Source: an uncultured Flavobacteriaceae bacterium (GTDB lineage: Bacteria; Bacteroidota; Bacteroidia; Flavobacteriales; Flavobacteriaceae). From it: DNA of 64,000 bases. Below are positions 35,895 through 45,749 of the stretch, piece after piece. The translations under genes and the position numbers were made by a program. The DNA lies in the NCBI GenBank assembly GCA_938029725.1, contig CALHGE010000012.1, forward strand, positions 1-64,000, given 5' to 3'. Numbering within the stretch: the first letter of the stretch is position 1; each line of letters opens with the position of its first letter. The notes under the pieces were generated by a model, which had not been told where the DNA came from, did not search any database, and was given only the letters and a program-made list of their open reading frames with translations.

Positions 35895-36800
35895 CTAAAA
35901 CTCAAATACTTTTCCGTCATCAGCAAGTTCCACATTATCAAAAATGGTTTGAGCTTCTTCCTTAAAAAGTTCGATAGATTTATACCTTGTGGAATAATGC
36001 CCTAAAATTAAAGTGCCTACTTCTGCTGCTTTTGCAATCGCTGCTGCTTCTTTCGCTGTTGCATGTTTGGTTTTAGCAGACAGATGTTCTTCTGAGTCTA
36101 AAAAAGTTGACTCATGATACAAAACATCAGAACCCTTTATCTGCGGAACAATTTCAGGCATGTAAGCAGTATCACTGCAGAAAGCATAGGTCTTAGGTTT
36201 TGGCGGGTCAAAAGTTAATTCTGAATTTGCTATAACCTGCCCATTATCTAAAATAATATCCTTTCCACTTTTTATGTTTTGATAGGACGATGTATCGACC
36301 TTATATTTCTCCACTATTTCAATATTTAACTTCCGTTCGCCCAATTTTTCTTTAAACAAGAATCCGTTTGTATAAATCCTGTGATTTAAAGGAATTGTTT
36401 CTACAGACACTTTATCATCTTCATAAATTAACTCAGTTTCCTTCGAGCTTAATTCATGAAAAATCAACAGATAGTTCGTCCATGAATTCCCTAATTTTAG
36501 TAGTAACGTAATGGCCTCTTTGATTCCATTCGGACCATAGATATGCATTTCTTTATCTCTGCCCAACAAACGAAAAGTAGAAATCAACCCGGGTAACCCA
36601 AAGAAATGATCGCCATGTAAATGGGAAATAAAAATATGGTTGATTCTGGAGAATTTAATCTTATTTTTTCGCAATTGCACCTGAGTACCTTCACCACAAT
36701 CAATCAAAAACAGATGTCCTTTAATTTCTAAAACCTGAGACGTTGGGTTTGTCAAAGTACGCGGTGTAGCGGCATAACAACCTAAAATATGGAGCTTCAT
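35895..36800 (-). CDS. rnz: Ribonuclease Z
   Basis: Zinc-dependent endonuclease trimming tRNA 3' ends. It has the metallo-beta-lactamase core: DCGEGTQVQLRK near residue 35, the zinc motif SHLHGDHFFGLPGL near 60, the strand FCSDTAYMPEI near 208 and the His in LILGHYSTRYK near 266. At 301 aa it is the short, bacterial dimeric form. It follows a small STAS-like gene by about 106 bases on the same strand. Confidence 0.95.
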   Translation of the reverse strand: MKLHILGCYAATPRTLTNPTSQVLEIKGHLFLIDCGEGTQVQLRKNKIKFSRINHIFISHLHGDHFFGLPGLISTFRLLGRDKEMHIYGPNGIKEAITLLLKLGNSWTNYLLIFHELSSKETELIYEDDKVSVETIPLNHRIYTNGFLFKEKLGERKLNIEIVEKYKVDTSSYQNIKSGKDIILDNGQVIANSELTFDPPKPKTYAFCSDTAYMPEIVPQIKGSDVLYHESTFLDSEEHLSAKTKHATAKEAAAIAKAAEVGTLILGHYSTRYKSIELFKEEAQTIFDNVELADDGKVFEF

Positions 36801-36906
36801 CTACTATTTTCTAATGAATAAATTTTACAGATGAAATTGGAAATTCAACAAGACACCTGAAAGGTCCTAATAGAGGACAATACTATTTCTTTAAACTTTG
36901 GTATTT

Positions 36907-37239
36907 TTAGATTCCAAGATCTCGTTCTATTTCTTCCATTTCGATAATGTCTCGCGCTTCTTGAAGTGTTGGCACAACAATAACCGCGTCAGGAACCTGG
37001 TCAAAAGCAACCTTTTCAGTCACTAAGACAAAAGACTTATTGGAAGCTCTGTGCGTATTTGAAAGTTGTAAAAACTCCAAAATATCACCCGCTGTCAATT
37101 TTGAAAAAGAAAACAAATTAATGATTAAGTGATCGTTCTTTATTTTTAAATATGATTTGTTCAGGTTCTCTAAAAACGTTGCCAACTCAATATTCTCTTG
37201 AAAAACTGTCGTCGTAGTTCCTTTTTTGTCAAAAACCAT
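36907..37239 (-). CDS. Small STAS-like conserved protein
   Basis: A 110-aa soluble protein. Its alternating pattern (NDHLIINLFSFSKLTAGDIL, then NKSFVLVTEKVAFDQV, then AVIVVPTLQEARDIIEMEE) fits a STAS/anti-sigma-antagonist-like fold: strands, then a helix following a conserved turn. No phosphorylatable Ser in the usual DSSG context is obvious. It sits 5 bases after pyrB and upstream of rnz on the same strand, an arrangement I believe is common in Flavobacteriaceae. Function unknown. Confidence 0.78.
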   Translation of the reverse strand: MVFDKKGTTTTVFQENIELATFLENLNKSYLKIKNDHLIINLFSFSKLTAGDILEFLQLSNTHRASNKSFVLVTEKVAFDQVPDAVIVVPTLQEARDIIEMEEIERDLGI

Positions 37240-37244
37240 AGGGT

Positions 37245-38171
37245 CTATTTTATTTTTGAAGCCAATAAATATATCACTGCCATGCGAATTGCTACGCCAT
37301 TTTCGACCTGATTCAATATAATGGATTGCTTAGAATCTGCCACATCACTAGTAATCTCAACCCCTCTGTTTATAGGCCCTGGATGCATGATTACAATCTC
37401 TTTATCTAAACTTTCAAGCAAGGCTTTATTCACTCCGAATTGTTGTGTGTACTCTCTTGTAGTCGGAAAATAGCTGATATCTAATCGCTCATTCTGTATG
37501 CGAAGCATATTTACGACATCGCACCAGTTCAGTGCTTTGCGCAAATCGGTCTCAACTTCTACGCCTAAAGATTCGATATGTTTCGGAAGCAGTGTTTTTG
37601 GCCCACAGACTTTTACATTTGCTCCCTGTAATTTCAGTGCAAAAATATTAGATAAGGCTACGCGTGAATGTAAAATATCACCCACAATAACCACATTTTT
37701 TCCTGCTACGTCTCCTAAGCGTTCTCGAATAGAATACGAGTCTAATAAAGCTTGTGTAGGATGCTCATGCGCGCCATCACCTGCATTTACAATAGATGCA
37801 TTTACATGTTTCGACAAGAATATGCCCGCCCCTGGATTCGGATGCCGCATCACAACCATATCTACTTTCATAGCAAGAATATTGTTAACGGTATCAATAA
37901 GTGTTTCTCCCTTTTTTACAGAAGATTGTGCCGAAGAAAAATTAATTACATCTGCAGACAAACGTTTTTCAGCTAGTTCGAAAGATAGCTTTGTTCGCGT
38001 ACTATTTTCAAAGAAAATATTAGCAATGGTTATATCTCGGAGGGATGGGACTTTCTTAATAGAGCGATTAATAACTTCTTTAAAATGATCGGCAGTTTCA
38101 AAAATGAGTTGAATATCCGACTCTTTTAGGTATTTTATTCCCAATAAGTGTTTTACACTTAGTTCGCTCAT
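37245..38171 (-). CDS. pyrB: Aspartate carbamoyltransferase catalytic subunit
   Basis: Condenses carbamoyl phosphate with aspartate in pyrimidine synthesis. The carbamoyl-phosphate site FFENSTRTKLSFELAE lies near residue 54, HPTQALLD near 137, and VMHPGPINRGVEI near 262. At 308 aa it is full length. It follows pyrR by one base and lacks a neighbouring pyrI, so regulation is likely through PyrR rather than a regulatory subunit. Confidence 0.96.
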   Translation of the reverse strand: MSELSVKHLLGIKYLKESDIQLIFETADHFKEVINRSIKKVPSLRDITIANIFFENSTRTKLSFELAEKRLSADVINFSSAQSSVKKGETLIDTVNNILAMKVDMVVMRHPNPGAGIFLSKHVNASIVNAGDGAHEHPTQALLDSYSIRERLGDVAGKNVVIVGDILHSRVALSNIFALKLQGANVKVCGPKTLLPKHIESLGVEVETDLRKALNWCDVVNMLRIQNERLDISYFPTTREYTQQFGVNKALLESLDKEIVIMHPGPINRGVEITSDVADSKQSIILNQVENGVAIRMAVIYLLASKIK

Positions 38172-38172
38172 A

Positions 38173-38712
38173 TCACTTATTTATCAAGTAGATTACATCG
38201 GCACCATCATTCTCTTTCCACATCACCTTTACTTTTTCGTCATTTATAGCATCTACTTGTCTACCCCTATAATTTGGCTGAATGGGTAAATGCCTACTAA
38301 ACCTTCTATCGATCAAAGTTAACAGCTCTACATCTTTTGGTCTACCAAAAGATTGAAGCGCTGTCAAAGCTGCGTTAATACTTCTGCCCGTATATAAAAC
38401 ATCGTCGATAAGCACAACATTCTTGTCCTCAATTAAGAAATTAATTTTTGTCGCAGTTGCCTCTAAAGGCTTTTCTCCTCTTCTAAAATCATCTCTATAA
38501 AAGGTAATATCTAAGAAACCAAGATCAATATGTTTGACCTTATAATCTTCTTTTAAAATCTTCGTAAGTCTATCTGCTAAGAAAGTTCCTCTTGGTTGAA
38601 TACCAATTAGCACGGTGTTTTCAAAATCTAAATGATTTTCAAGAAGTTGGCAAGCCAAGCGATGAAGTATAATGTTGATTTCCTTTTCGGAAAGTAGTAC
38701 TTTTTGACTCAT
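38173..38712 (-). CDS. pyrR: PyrR: pyrimidine operon regulator / uracil phosphoribosyltransferase
   Basis: PRPP-fold protein. The PRPP loop VVLIDDVLYTGRSINAAL is near residue 98; IQPRGTFLADRL and LIDRRFSRHLPIQPNYRGR are typical PyrR segments. In Bacillus, PyrR binds pyr mRNA and attenuates transcription in response to UMP, with side activity as uracil phosphoribosyltransferase. It lies directly upstream of pyrB. At 179 aa it is normal length. Its 5' untranslated region appears too short (about 20 bases) to contain an attenuator. Confidence 0.94.
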   Translation of the reverse strand: MSQKVLLSEKEINIILHRLACQLLENHLDFENTVLIGIQPRGTFLADRLTKILKEDYKVKHIDLGFLDITFYRDDFRRGEKPLEATATKINFLIEDKNVVLIDDVLYTGRSINAALTALQSFGRPKDVELLTLIDRRFSRHLPIQPNYRGRQVDAINDEKVKVMWKENDGADVIYLINK

Positions 38713-38737
38713 AGTGGACGTTAATCCTATTATGAGA

Positions 38738-38745
38738 CAAAAATA
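38738..38745 (-). promoter_or_regulatory. -7 element of pyrR-pyrB
   Basis: TATTTTTG on the minus strand (38745 to 38738), exact TAnnTTTG, 25 bases before the pyrR ATG. No TTTG at the usual -33 position. Confidence 0.4.
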
Positions 38746-38910
38746 GGGAATTCTCTTTTAACACTACTCTTTCTTTTTATGTAGAATAATTTTCTAATTC
38801 GATCGTCCTTATTTTTCTATTATATTTGAGATTAATGTATCATAATTATCTGTCAGCCAGATTATCGAAAAATTATGATCATTCAACCTTGACATAAAAT
38901 TCCAAAATAA

Positions 38911-39612
38911 ATGATCTGTTTATCTTGTAACAATGACCATAACGAAAAATTTTGTCCTGACTGTGGCGAAAAATCCGGGGTTAAAAAAATCACTTTTGGC
39001 TCCACCATTGAAGATGCTTTATCTGGCCTAATTAATATGGATAGAGGGTTTTTATTTAACCTAAAAAGTTTAGTACTAGTACCGAAGAAAATTAGTTTTG
39101 ATTACATAATGGGGAAAAGAAAAGGAATTCTCAATCCTCTTTCTTTCTTAATTTTATCTGTTAGTCTCTATTTATTAATAACCTCTCTTTTCAAAACCGA
39201 AGTTAACCCAGAAAAACTTGAGTCTTTAATTGAAACAGATGCCTATAAAATTGGTAATGCTGGAGGGAAATTTATCAGGTCTTACTTCAAATACTTTTGG
39301 ATAATTTCTACTTTTGCCCTCGCTCTATCTACCAAAATTATTTATCAGAAATATAACTATTTAGAACATATTGCTATCAATTCATTTATAATAGGCATGG
39401 CCACTTTAGTAGCAATTATTAGTTATTTAATTTTTGCCTTTCCAATAGTATTCGACCCTTTTACTTATTTATCTATTTTAATCTTAACATATCGAATATT
39501 TAAAGATGACAAAGACAACCTTGGCTCGTTGCTAATTGCATTTTGCGTCGTAATATTATTTTTTATCATGATATTAACTACGATAGCATCTATTGGTTAT
39601 TTAAGCCTTTAA
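38911..39612 (+). CDS. DUF3667 family membrane protein with zinc ribbon
   Basis: A 233-aa membrane protein. The N-terminus holds a zinc ribbon, CLSCNN..FCPDCGEKSG (residues 3-21), followed by the family's amphipathic segment NMDRGFLFNLKSLVLVPKK and YIMGKRKGILNPLSFLIL. Four or so membrane helices follow (about 78-94, 128-145, 154-175 and 207-232). This fits DUF3667, a widespread Bacteroidota family of unknown function. It is a single gene between the pyrR promoter region and a strong terminator shared with rpsA. Confidence 0.86.
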   Translation: MICLSCNNDHNEKFCPDCGEKSGVKKITFGSTIEDALSGLINMDRGFLFNLKSLVLVPKKISFDYIMGKRKGILNPLSFLILSVSLYLLITSLFKTEVNPEKLESLIETDAYKIGNAGGKFIRSYFKYFWIISTFALALSTKIIYQKYNYLEHIAINSFIIGMATLVAIISYLIFAFPIVFDPFTYLSILILTYRIFKDDKDNLGSLLIAFCVVILFFIMILTTIASIGYLSL

Positions 39613-39616
39613 CAAA

Positions 39617-39646
39617 AAAAACCTTGACCAAATGGTCAAGGTTTTT
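39617..39646. terminator. Bidirectional terminator between DUF3667 gene and rpsA
   Basis: AAAAACCTTGACCA (39617-39630) pairs with TGGTCAAGGTTTTT (39633-39646) around a very small loop, with A-run and T-run on either side. It can stop both convergent genes. Confidence 0.85.
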
Positions 39647-39677
39647 ACACTATTCTTAAGATTAAATTAAAAGCGTA

Positions 39678-41543
39678 TTACTTGCCTTCCATTTTATCTT
39701 TCAACGCTTGCAATGCTTCATTGGCATCACCTAAAGTAGGCTTAGCTTCATCAGCTGCAGCAGATTGTCTTTTGACAGCTGCTTTTACATTACGCTTCTC
39801 TTCTTCTCTAAAGATTGCAGTATGACTTGCTACTACACGTTTGAAGTCTTTATTAAATTCGATGATCTTGAATTCAGCTTCTTCTCCTTTTCCGAGTTTC
39901 TTACCGTCTTCTTTCTCTAAATGACGTTGCGGTACAAAAGCCGTAATGTCTTCGTTGAATTCAATTACAGCTCCTTTATCAACGATATCAGTAATCGATG
40001 CTGTGTGAACTGTATCTAAACCAAACTCTTTTTCGTATTTATCCCAAGGGTTATCAGTCGTCTGCTTATGACCTAAGCTTAACTTACGACCATTAACATC
40101 CAATTCTAATACCTCAACTTCTAAGGTATCACCTACAGCGGTGAACTCAGATGGGTGCTTGATTTTCTTCGTCCAAGAAAGGTCAGAGATATAAATTAAA
40201 CCATCTATACCTTCTTCCAATTCAACAAATACACCAAAATTCGTAAAGTTTCTTACGATACCTTTATGCTTAGAAGCAACAGGGTATTTTGTTGTAATAT
40301 CAGTCCATGGATCTGGAGTCATTTGCTTGATACCAAGAGACATCTTACGATCTTCTCTATCTAGTGTCAACACAACTGCTTCAACCTGATCACCAACTTT
40401 TACAAAATCTTGTGCAGAACGCAAGTGCGTAGACCAAGACATTTCAGAAACGTGAATCAAACCTTCAACACCTTCAACAACTTCAATGAATGCACCGTAA
40501 TCAGCAATAACGACTACTTTACCTTTCACTTTGTCACCAATTTTGATATCCTCAGATAAGGCATCCCATGGATGCTTTTCTAGTTGTTTCAATCCTAATT
40601 GGATTCTTGATTTGTTTTCATCAAAATCAAGGATTACTACATTCAATTTCTGGTCTAACTCAACTACCTCATTCGGGTGGTTGATTCTACTCCAAGAAAG
40701 ATCTGTAATGTGTACTAATCCATCAACACCACCTAAATCGATAAAGACTCCGTAAGAAGTAATGTTTTTAACAACACCTTCAAGTACTTGTCCTTTTTCA
40801 AGCTGACTGATGATTTCTTTTTTCTGCTCTTCAATATCCGCTTCAATAAGAGCTTTGTGAGATACAACAACATTTTTGAATTCGTGGTTGATTTTCACCA
40901 CTTTGAATTCCATTGTTTTATTCACATACTGATCGTAATCGCGAATAGGCTTCACATCAATTTGAGAACCTGGAAGGAAAGCTTCGATTCCGAATACATC
41001 GACAATCATACCCCCTTTAGTTCTACATTTTACAAAACCACTAACCACCTCTTCTTTGTCGTGAGCCGCATTAACGCGATCCCAAGCCATAATGGTTCTT
41101 GCTTTTCTATGAGAAAGTACTAATTGACCGCTTTTATCTTCACGAATATCAATCAACACCTCTACCTTATCACCAACTTTTAAATCAGGATTGTAACGGA
41201 ATTCGTTTAAAGAAATAACGCCTTCAGATTTAGCATTAATGTCAATAATAGCTTCACGATCTGTCAAATAAACAACCGTACCAGTTACTACTTCCGCATC
41301 TGCAGTGTCTACAAAGTTCTCTGAAACTAGTTTTTCAAACTCTTCTAATTTAGAATCGTCTACTTTCTCAATACCTTGCTCGTATTTTTCCCAGTTAAAG
41401 TTTTCTAAAAATTCTTTTGGATCTTGAACAGGAACCTGCTCTTTTACTTCTTCTACCGTTTCGGTAGTTTCTTGAACTGCATCTGCAGTTTCTTGAGTTG
41501 CTTCAGCAGATTCTTCTACTTGAGCTTTTTTGTCTTCAGCCAT
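39678..41543 (-). CDS. rpsA: 30S ribosomal protein S1
   Basis: RNA-binding protein that brings mRNA to the 30S subunit. After an acidic N-terminal stretch (about residues 1-60, rich in Glu, Gln and Thr) six S1 domains follow, several with recognisable cores such as GVFIDLGGVDGLVHITDLSW, GAFIEVVEGVEGLIHVSEMSW and GVFVELEEGIDGLIYISDLSW. At 621 aa it is slightly longer than E. coli S1 because of the acidic extension typical of Bacteroidota. Since Shine-Dalgarno sites are rare in this group, S1 may be especially important for initiation (inference). Confidence 0.97.
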   Translation of the reverse strand: MAEDKKAQVEESAEATQETADAVQETTETVEEVKEQVPVQDPKEFLENFNWEKYEQGIEKVDDSKLEEFEKLVSENFVDTADAEVVTGTVVYLTDREAIIDINAKSEGVISLNEFRYNPDLKVGDKVEVLIDIREDKSGQLVLSHRKARTIMAWDRVNAAHDKEEVVSGFVKCRTKGGMIVDVFGIEAFLPGSQIDVKPIRDYDQYVNKTMEFKVVKINHEFKNVVVSHKALIEADIEEQKKEIISQLEKGQVLEGVVKNITSYGVFIDLGGVDGLVHITDLSWSRINHPNEVVELDQKLNVVILDFDENKSRIQLGLKQLEKHPWDALSEDIKIGDKVKGKVVVIADYGAFIEVVEGVEGLIHVSEMSWSTHLRSAQDFVKVGDQVEAVVLTLDREDRKMSLGIKQMTPDPWTDITTKYPVASKHKGIVRNFTNFGVFVELEEGIDGLIYISDLSWTKKIKHPSEFTAVGDTLEVEVLELDVNGRKLSLGHKQTTDNPWDKYEKEFGLDTVHTASITDIVDKGAVIEFNEDITAFVPQRHLEKEDGKKLGKGEEAEFKIIEFNKDFKRVVASHTAIFREEEKRNVKAAVKRQSAAADEAKPTLGDANEALQALKDKMEGK

Positions 41544-41661
41544 TTTAAAGCTTATACTTTGTATTCTACAACGTCACAAGAGTTAAACGATTCGCGTAGA
41601 AGCGATTATATGATTTTTTCTTTACCCTTTTTTCTCTTGAAAATTTCGCTAAAAAGGGCTG

Positions 41662-41692
41662 CAAAAATACAGTTTTTATTTTAGTAAACCAA
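41662..41692 (-). promoter_or_regulatory. Promoter of rpsA
   Basis: On the minus strand TTG (41692 to 41690), 20 bases, then TATTTTTG (41669 to 41662), exact TAnnTTTG. Transcription would start near 41655, giving an untranslated leader of about 110 bases before the rpsA ATG. Confidence 0.6.
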
Positions 41693-41806
41693 CCTATCAA
41701 TAAAAGGAATTAACAAGCAAATACTATTTTACCAAAATAAGGGCAAACTAGGGCAATAAATTACTATCTTGAGCGCTTAAATATTAACCGTTTAAAAAAT
41801 AATAAT

Positions 41807-42187
41807 ATGAGTGTTAAAGCAAAGTATCAAGGTGTTTTGAACCTTGGTGAACAATTAGGGATTAAAGATGGAAACGTAACTGAAGAAGGTGGTGTTCTTA
41901 AAATTAAAGGTGTAGCTAATACTCCATACGAGAAAAATTTAATTTGGGATAAAATCAAAGAATTAGGTGGCGATAATGCTTCTGATGTTAAGGCGAATAT
42001 TTCTGTTGCTGATGATTCAGTATACCACAGACATACCGTTTCTGGCGGAGAGTCTTTAAGCAAAATAGCAAAACACTATTATGGCGATGCAATGAAATAC
42101 AAGCAAATTTTTGAGGCGAACACTAGTATCCTTAAAAATCCAGATGTAATTCATCCAGATCAGGTTTTGGTTATTCCAAATCCATAA
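41807..42187 (+). CDS. BON-LysM protein, Kbp (YgaU)-like potassium-binding protein
   Basis: A 126-aa soluble protein without signal peptide. The N-terminal half (about residues 15-70) is a BON-like domain with EEGGVLKIKGVANTPYEKN, and the C-terminal half is a LysM domain (HTVSGGESLSKIAKHYYGDA ... IHPDQVLVIPNP). This order and size match E. coli Kbp/YgaU, a cytoplasmic K+ sensor, despite the LysM name suggesting peptidoglycan. It is a single gene ended by a long perfect terminator. Confidence 0.88.
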   Translation: MSVKAKYQGVLNLGEQLGIKDGNVTEEGGVLKIKGVANTPYEKNLIWDKIKELGGDNASDVKANISVADDSVYHRHTVSGGESLSKIAKHYYGDAMKYKQIFEANTSILKNPDVIHPDQVLVIPNP

Positions 42188-42204
42188 GCATATATAATAT
42201 CTTA

Positions 42205-42240
42205 TAAAGAAAGGGATGGTTTTAAAACCATCCCTTTCTT
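42205..42240. terminator. Bidirectional terminator, perfect 36-base palindrome
   Basis: AAAGAAAGGGATGGTTTT directly abuts its exact reverse complement, with T-rich and A-rich ends. It lies between the Kbp-like gene and cmk and serves both. Confidence 0.88.
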
Positions 42241-42936
42241 TTATTGCTTTTCTATAATACGCAGCGCAAAATTATACATTCGCTCAAACTGCTCTTCAAG
42301 CCCCATATCACTATTATCGAACTCAATGGCATCTGCCGCCTTTCTTAGCGGTGACACCGCTCTAGTACTGTCAATATGGTCACGTTTCTCAACATTTTGA
42401 AGCACGTCTTCATAACTTACCTTTTCTCCTCTGTCAAGTAATTCTTTGTAACGTCGATACGCTCTCTTATCAGCAGAAGCAGTCATAAAAATCTTTAGCT
42501 CAGCCTCTGGGAATACTACGGTACCTATATCACGACCATCCATTACAATGCCCTTATCTTCTCCCATTTTCTTTTGAATATCCACTAACTTTTCACGAAT
42601 CTCTTCGATAACTGCTACAGGGCTCACCAATTTAGAAACCTCGAGTGTTCGAATCTCCTTTTCTACATTTTCTTCATTTAAATACATTTCAGCAAAACCT
42701 ACATCGGCATTATACTTAAATTTTAAATGTATCTCTGATAAAGATGAAACTAAGCCTTCCACATTTTCAAGGTTCTCTTCAGAGGTAAAATCATTTCGAA
42801 TAGCGAAAAGAGTAACTGCACGATACATCGCACCAGTATCAACATAAATATAGCCCAAAGCCTTTGCTAATTGCTTTGCAATAGTGCTTTTTCCGGTAGA
42901 GGAAAAGCCGTCGATGGCAATAGTTATTTTTTTCAT
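42241..42936 (-). CDS. cmk: Cytidylate kinase
   Basis: Phosphorylates CMP and dCMP. The P-loop is IAIDGFSSTGKSTIAKQLA (residues 5-23), then YVDTGAMYRAVTLFA near 33, GRDIGTVVFPEAELKIFMTA near 140 and the LID arginines in DKRAYRRYKELLDRG. At 231 aa it is full length. The stop lies at the edge of the terminator. Confidence 0.96.
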   Translation of the reverse strand: MKKITIAIDGFSSTGKSTIAKQLAKALGYIYVDTGAMYRAVTLFAIRNDFTSEENLENVEGLVSSLSEIHLKFKYNADVGFAEMYLNEENVEKEIRTLEVSKLVSPVAVIEEIREKLVDIQKKMGEDKGIVMDGRDIGTVVFPEAELKIFMTASADKRAYRRYKELLDRGEKVSYEDVLQNVEKRDHIDSTRAVSPLRKAADAIEFDNSDMGLEEQFERMYNFALRIIEKQ

Positions 42937-43055
42937 TTTTTATTAATTATTCTTGTAAAAGCGCAGCCTATTACTCCAAACAAACGTACCTAAAGGTGTT
43001 GATTAAAGCTTATAAGAAACTTAAACCCCTCGCAAAAAGTCTTTCCCTAAGGTAA

Positions 43056-45506
43056 TTAAAACTTCTTAGCGTTTTTAACTTTTTGATTTGTTATGGCAAT
43101 ATCAACTACCTCATACATATCGGTTACATAGTGAAAAGTCAAGCCTTTCAAGTAATCTTGTTTAATTTCAAGGATATCACGTTCGTTATCTTTACAGAGA
43201 ATAATCTCTTTGATATGTGCACGCTTGGCAGCCAATATTTTTTCTTTTATTCCGCCAACAGGAAGCACTTTTCCGCGAAGGGTAATTTCACCCGTCATCG
43301 CCAAACTCTTCTTTATCTTTCTTTGTGTAAACAAAGATACTAATGAAGTTAGCATGGTTACACCTGCGCTTGGCCCATCTTTTGGTGTAGCTCCTTCAGG
43401 AACATGAATATGCACATTATACTTTTCAAAAAGATCAGAATCGATACCAAAAAGATCCGCATTTGCTTTGATATATTCCATGGCAATAGTAGCAGATTCC
43501 TTCATCACTTTACCGAGGTTTCCGGTAATATTTAAAGTCCCTTTGCCTTTTGATAAAATAGATTCTATAAAAAGAATATCTCCTCCAACGCTTGTCCAGG
43601 CCAATCCGGTAACTACTCCTGCGACATCGTTATTTTCATATTTGTCGCGCTCCATACGAGCCGGGCCTAATACCTTTTCCACATCCGCACTACTCACTTT
43701 TATATCATACTCTTCCTCTGTTGCAATCGATTTAGCTGCATAACGCACCATTTTAGCCAGCTGTTTCTCCAACGCGCGAACGCCCGATTCTCGCGTATAT
43801 CCTTCCACAATTTTCTCTAATTGCGGCTTAGCTACTTTCAAGTGCTTGGCTTCTAATCCGTGTTCTTTTAGTTGCTTCGGTAACAAATGACGTTTTGCAA
43901 TTTCTACCTTCTCTTCAATGGTATACCCCGAGACATTAATCATTTCCATACGATCACGAAGCGCGGGCTGAATTGTAGACAAGTTGTTCGCTGTAGCAAT
44001 AAACATAACTTTAGAAAGGTCATAGCCCATCTCTAAGAAATTATCATGAAACTCACTATTCTGTTCAGGATCTAAAACCTCCAACATTGCTGAAGATGGG
44101 TCTCCTTGATGGCTATTAGAAAGTTTATCTATCTCATCTAAAATAAAGACCGGATTTGATGTTCCAGCTTTTTTTAAACTCTGTATGATACGACCAGGCA
44201 TTGCACCAATATAGGTTTTACGATGTCCGCGAATTTCAGCCTCATCACGTAATCCTCCTAAAGAAATACGTACATATTCTCTACCAAGAGCCTCGGCAAC
44301 GGACTTCCCTAAAGAAGTCTTACCGACTCCAGGAGGCCCATACAAACAAAGAATTGGAGACTTCATATCATTGCGAAGTTTCAATACCGCTAGATATTCA
44401 ATGATTCTTCGTTTTACATCCTCAAGACCATAATGATCTCTATCTAATATCTTTTGGGCTCTTTTGAGATCGAATTTATCTTTTGAAAATTCATCCCATG
44501 GAAGGTCAAGGAACAAATCTAGATAATTCCTTTGGATAGAATACTCGGCAACTTGCGGACTCATACGCTGCATTTTTGACAACTCTTTGTCAAAATGAGC
44601 TCCTATTTTTTCATTCCATTTTTTCTTCTTTGCACGAACTCGCATTTCTTGAATTTCCTCATCATAAGAAACCCCACCCAATTCTTCTTGAATGGTTTTC
44701 ATTTGCTGATGCAAGAAGTATTCTCGTTGCTGTTGATCCATATCATTACGGACCTTAGATTGAATATCATTCTTCAATTCTAATTTTTGCAGCTCCAAAT
44801 TCATATATTTCAAGGTAGCCAAAGCTCTTTCTTGAAGGTTTCTTATTTCAAGTAATTCTTGTTTAGCCTTGACATCTAAGTTTAGGTTTGAAGAAATAAA
44901 ATTAATTAAGAAAGAATTACTTTCAATGTTTTTAATGGCAAAAGATGCCTCACTAGGTATGTTTGGATTGTTAGCAATTATCTTTAATGACAAATCTTTT
45001 ATAGATTCTACGATAGCCAAAAACTCTTTATCATCTTTCTTCGGTCTTTCTTCTTTCGTTTCTCTAACAGTTGCAGTGATATAAGGCTCTTGAGTTAACA
45101 CCTCTGCAATTTCAAAGCGTTTTTTTCCTTGAATAATAACGGTCGTAGTGCCATCAGGCATTTGCAGTACCCGCAAAATTTTAGCGACTGTACCTAAGGT
45201 ATTAATATCTTTTACATCCGGGTTCTCGGTCTTCTCATCCTTTTGAGAAACTACGCCTATAACTTTGCTACCAATATTAGCATCTTTAATAAGCTTGATT
45301 GATTTATCGCGCCCTGCGGTAATAGGAATTACCACACCTGGAAACAAAACCGTGTTGCGTAGCGGCAGTATCGGAAGCGTTTCAGGCAGATTTTCGCTAT
45401 TCATTTCTTCCTCATCCTCGGGGGTCAATAGTGGTATCAACTCTGCATCTTCTTCTATGGCATGCAAAGACAAATTGTCAAAATTGGTAAACTTGGAATT
45501 TCCCAT
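43056..45506 (-). CDS. lon: ATP-dependent protease Lon
   Basis: Cytoplasmic AAA+ serine protease degrading damaged and regulatory proteins. The N-terminal LON substrate domain (about 38-240) starts [20 protein letters not shown] coiled-coil linker follows, then Walker [17 protein letters not shown] near residue 385 and Walker [12 protein letters not shown] near 450. The protease domain has the catalytic Ser in [11 protein letters not shown] near 713 and the Lys in [13 protein letters not shown] near 756. At 816 aa it is complete, with a short acidic N-terminal extension. Confidence 0.97.
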   Translation of the reverse strand: MGNSKFTNFDNLSLHAIEEDAELIPLLTPEDEEEMNSENLPETLPILPLRNTVLFPGVVIPITAGRDKSIKLIKDANIGSKVIGVVSQKDEKTENPDVKDINTLGTVAKILRVLQMPDGTTTVIIQGKKRFEIAEVLTQEPYITATVRETKEERPKKDDKEFLAIVESIKDLSLKIIANNPNIPSEASFAIKNIESNSFLINFISSNLNLDVKAKQELLEIRNLQERALATLKYMNLELQKLELKNDIQSKVRNDMDQQQREYFLHQQMKTIQEELGGVSYDEEIQEMRVRAKKKKWNEKIGAHFDKELSKMQRMSPQVAEYSIQRNYLDLFLDLPWDEFSKDKFDLKRAQKILDRDHYGLEDVKRRIIEYLAVLKLRNDMKSPILCLYGPPGVGKTSLGKSVAEALGREYVRISLGGLRDEAEIRGHRKTYIGAMPGRIIQSLKKAGTSNPVFILDEIDKLSNSHQGDPSSAMLEVLDPEQNSEFHDNFLEMGYDLSKVMFIATANNLSTIQPALRDRMEMINVSGYTIEEKVEIAKRHLLPKQLKEHGLEAKHLKVAKPQLEKIVEGYTRESGVRALEKQLAKMVRYAAKSIATEEEYDIKVSSADVEKVLGPARMERDKYENNDVAGVVTGLAWTSVGGDILFIESILSKGKGTLNITGNLGKVMKESATIAMEYIKANADLFGIDSDLFEKYNVHIHVPEGATPKDGPSAGVTMLTSLVSLFTQRKIKKSLAMTGEITLRGKVLPVGGIKEKILAAKRAHIKEIILCKDNERDILEIKQDYLKGLTFHYVTDMYEVVDIAITNQKVKNAKKF

Positions 45507-45701
45507 ATATCTATTTACGACATTCTGTCACGATTATGACACGGAATGTTCTATTAAATTAAATCATTGAATCTTAGAAAAGCCTTACTATCATTACTTT
45601 ATCACTCATATAGCTTTTCGTACTACACTATAAAGACAATTGTTATGCCATTCAGCAAAAAAGAGAGAAACCCTTTTTTGATTACTTTTTTCAACACAAA
45701 C

Positions 45702-45717
45702 TGTAACAATCCGTAAC
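45702..45717 (+). promoter_or_regulatory. Direct GTAAC repeat upstream of the ECF sigma gene
   Basis: TGTAACAATCCGTAAC holds two GTAAC units 10 bases apart, 33 bases before the sigma gene start. The position and TGTAAC sequence would suit the -35 element of an ECF-type, possibly autoregulated, promoter. Confidence 0.3.
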
Positions 45718-45749
45718 TTTCCTTATCTCTATAACAAACCATTCATTTT

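Noticed and set aside
37498-38088. 196-codon ORF on the + strand opposite pyrB
   Set aside because: It lies entirely inside the confident pyrB gene and has the Ser/Thr/Phe-rich composition of an antisense shadow.
38713-38910. PyrR-binding attenuator upstream of pyrR
   Set aside because: The -7 box is only 25 bases from the start codon, leaving too little leader for an attenuator, and no anti-antiterminator-like hairpin is visible.
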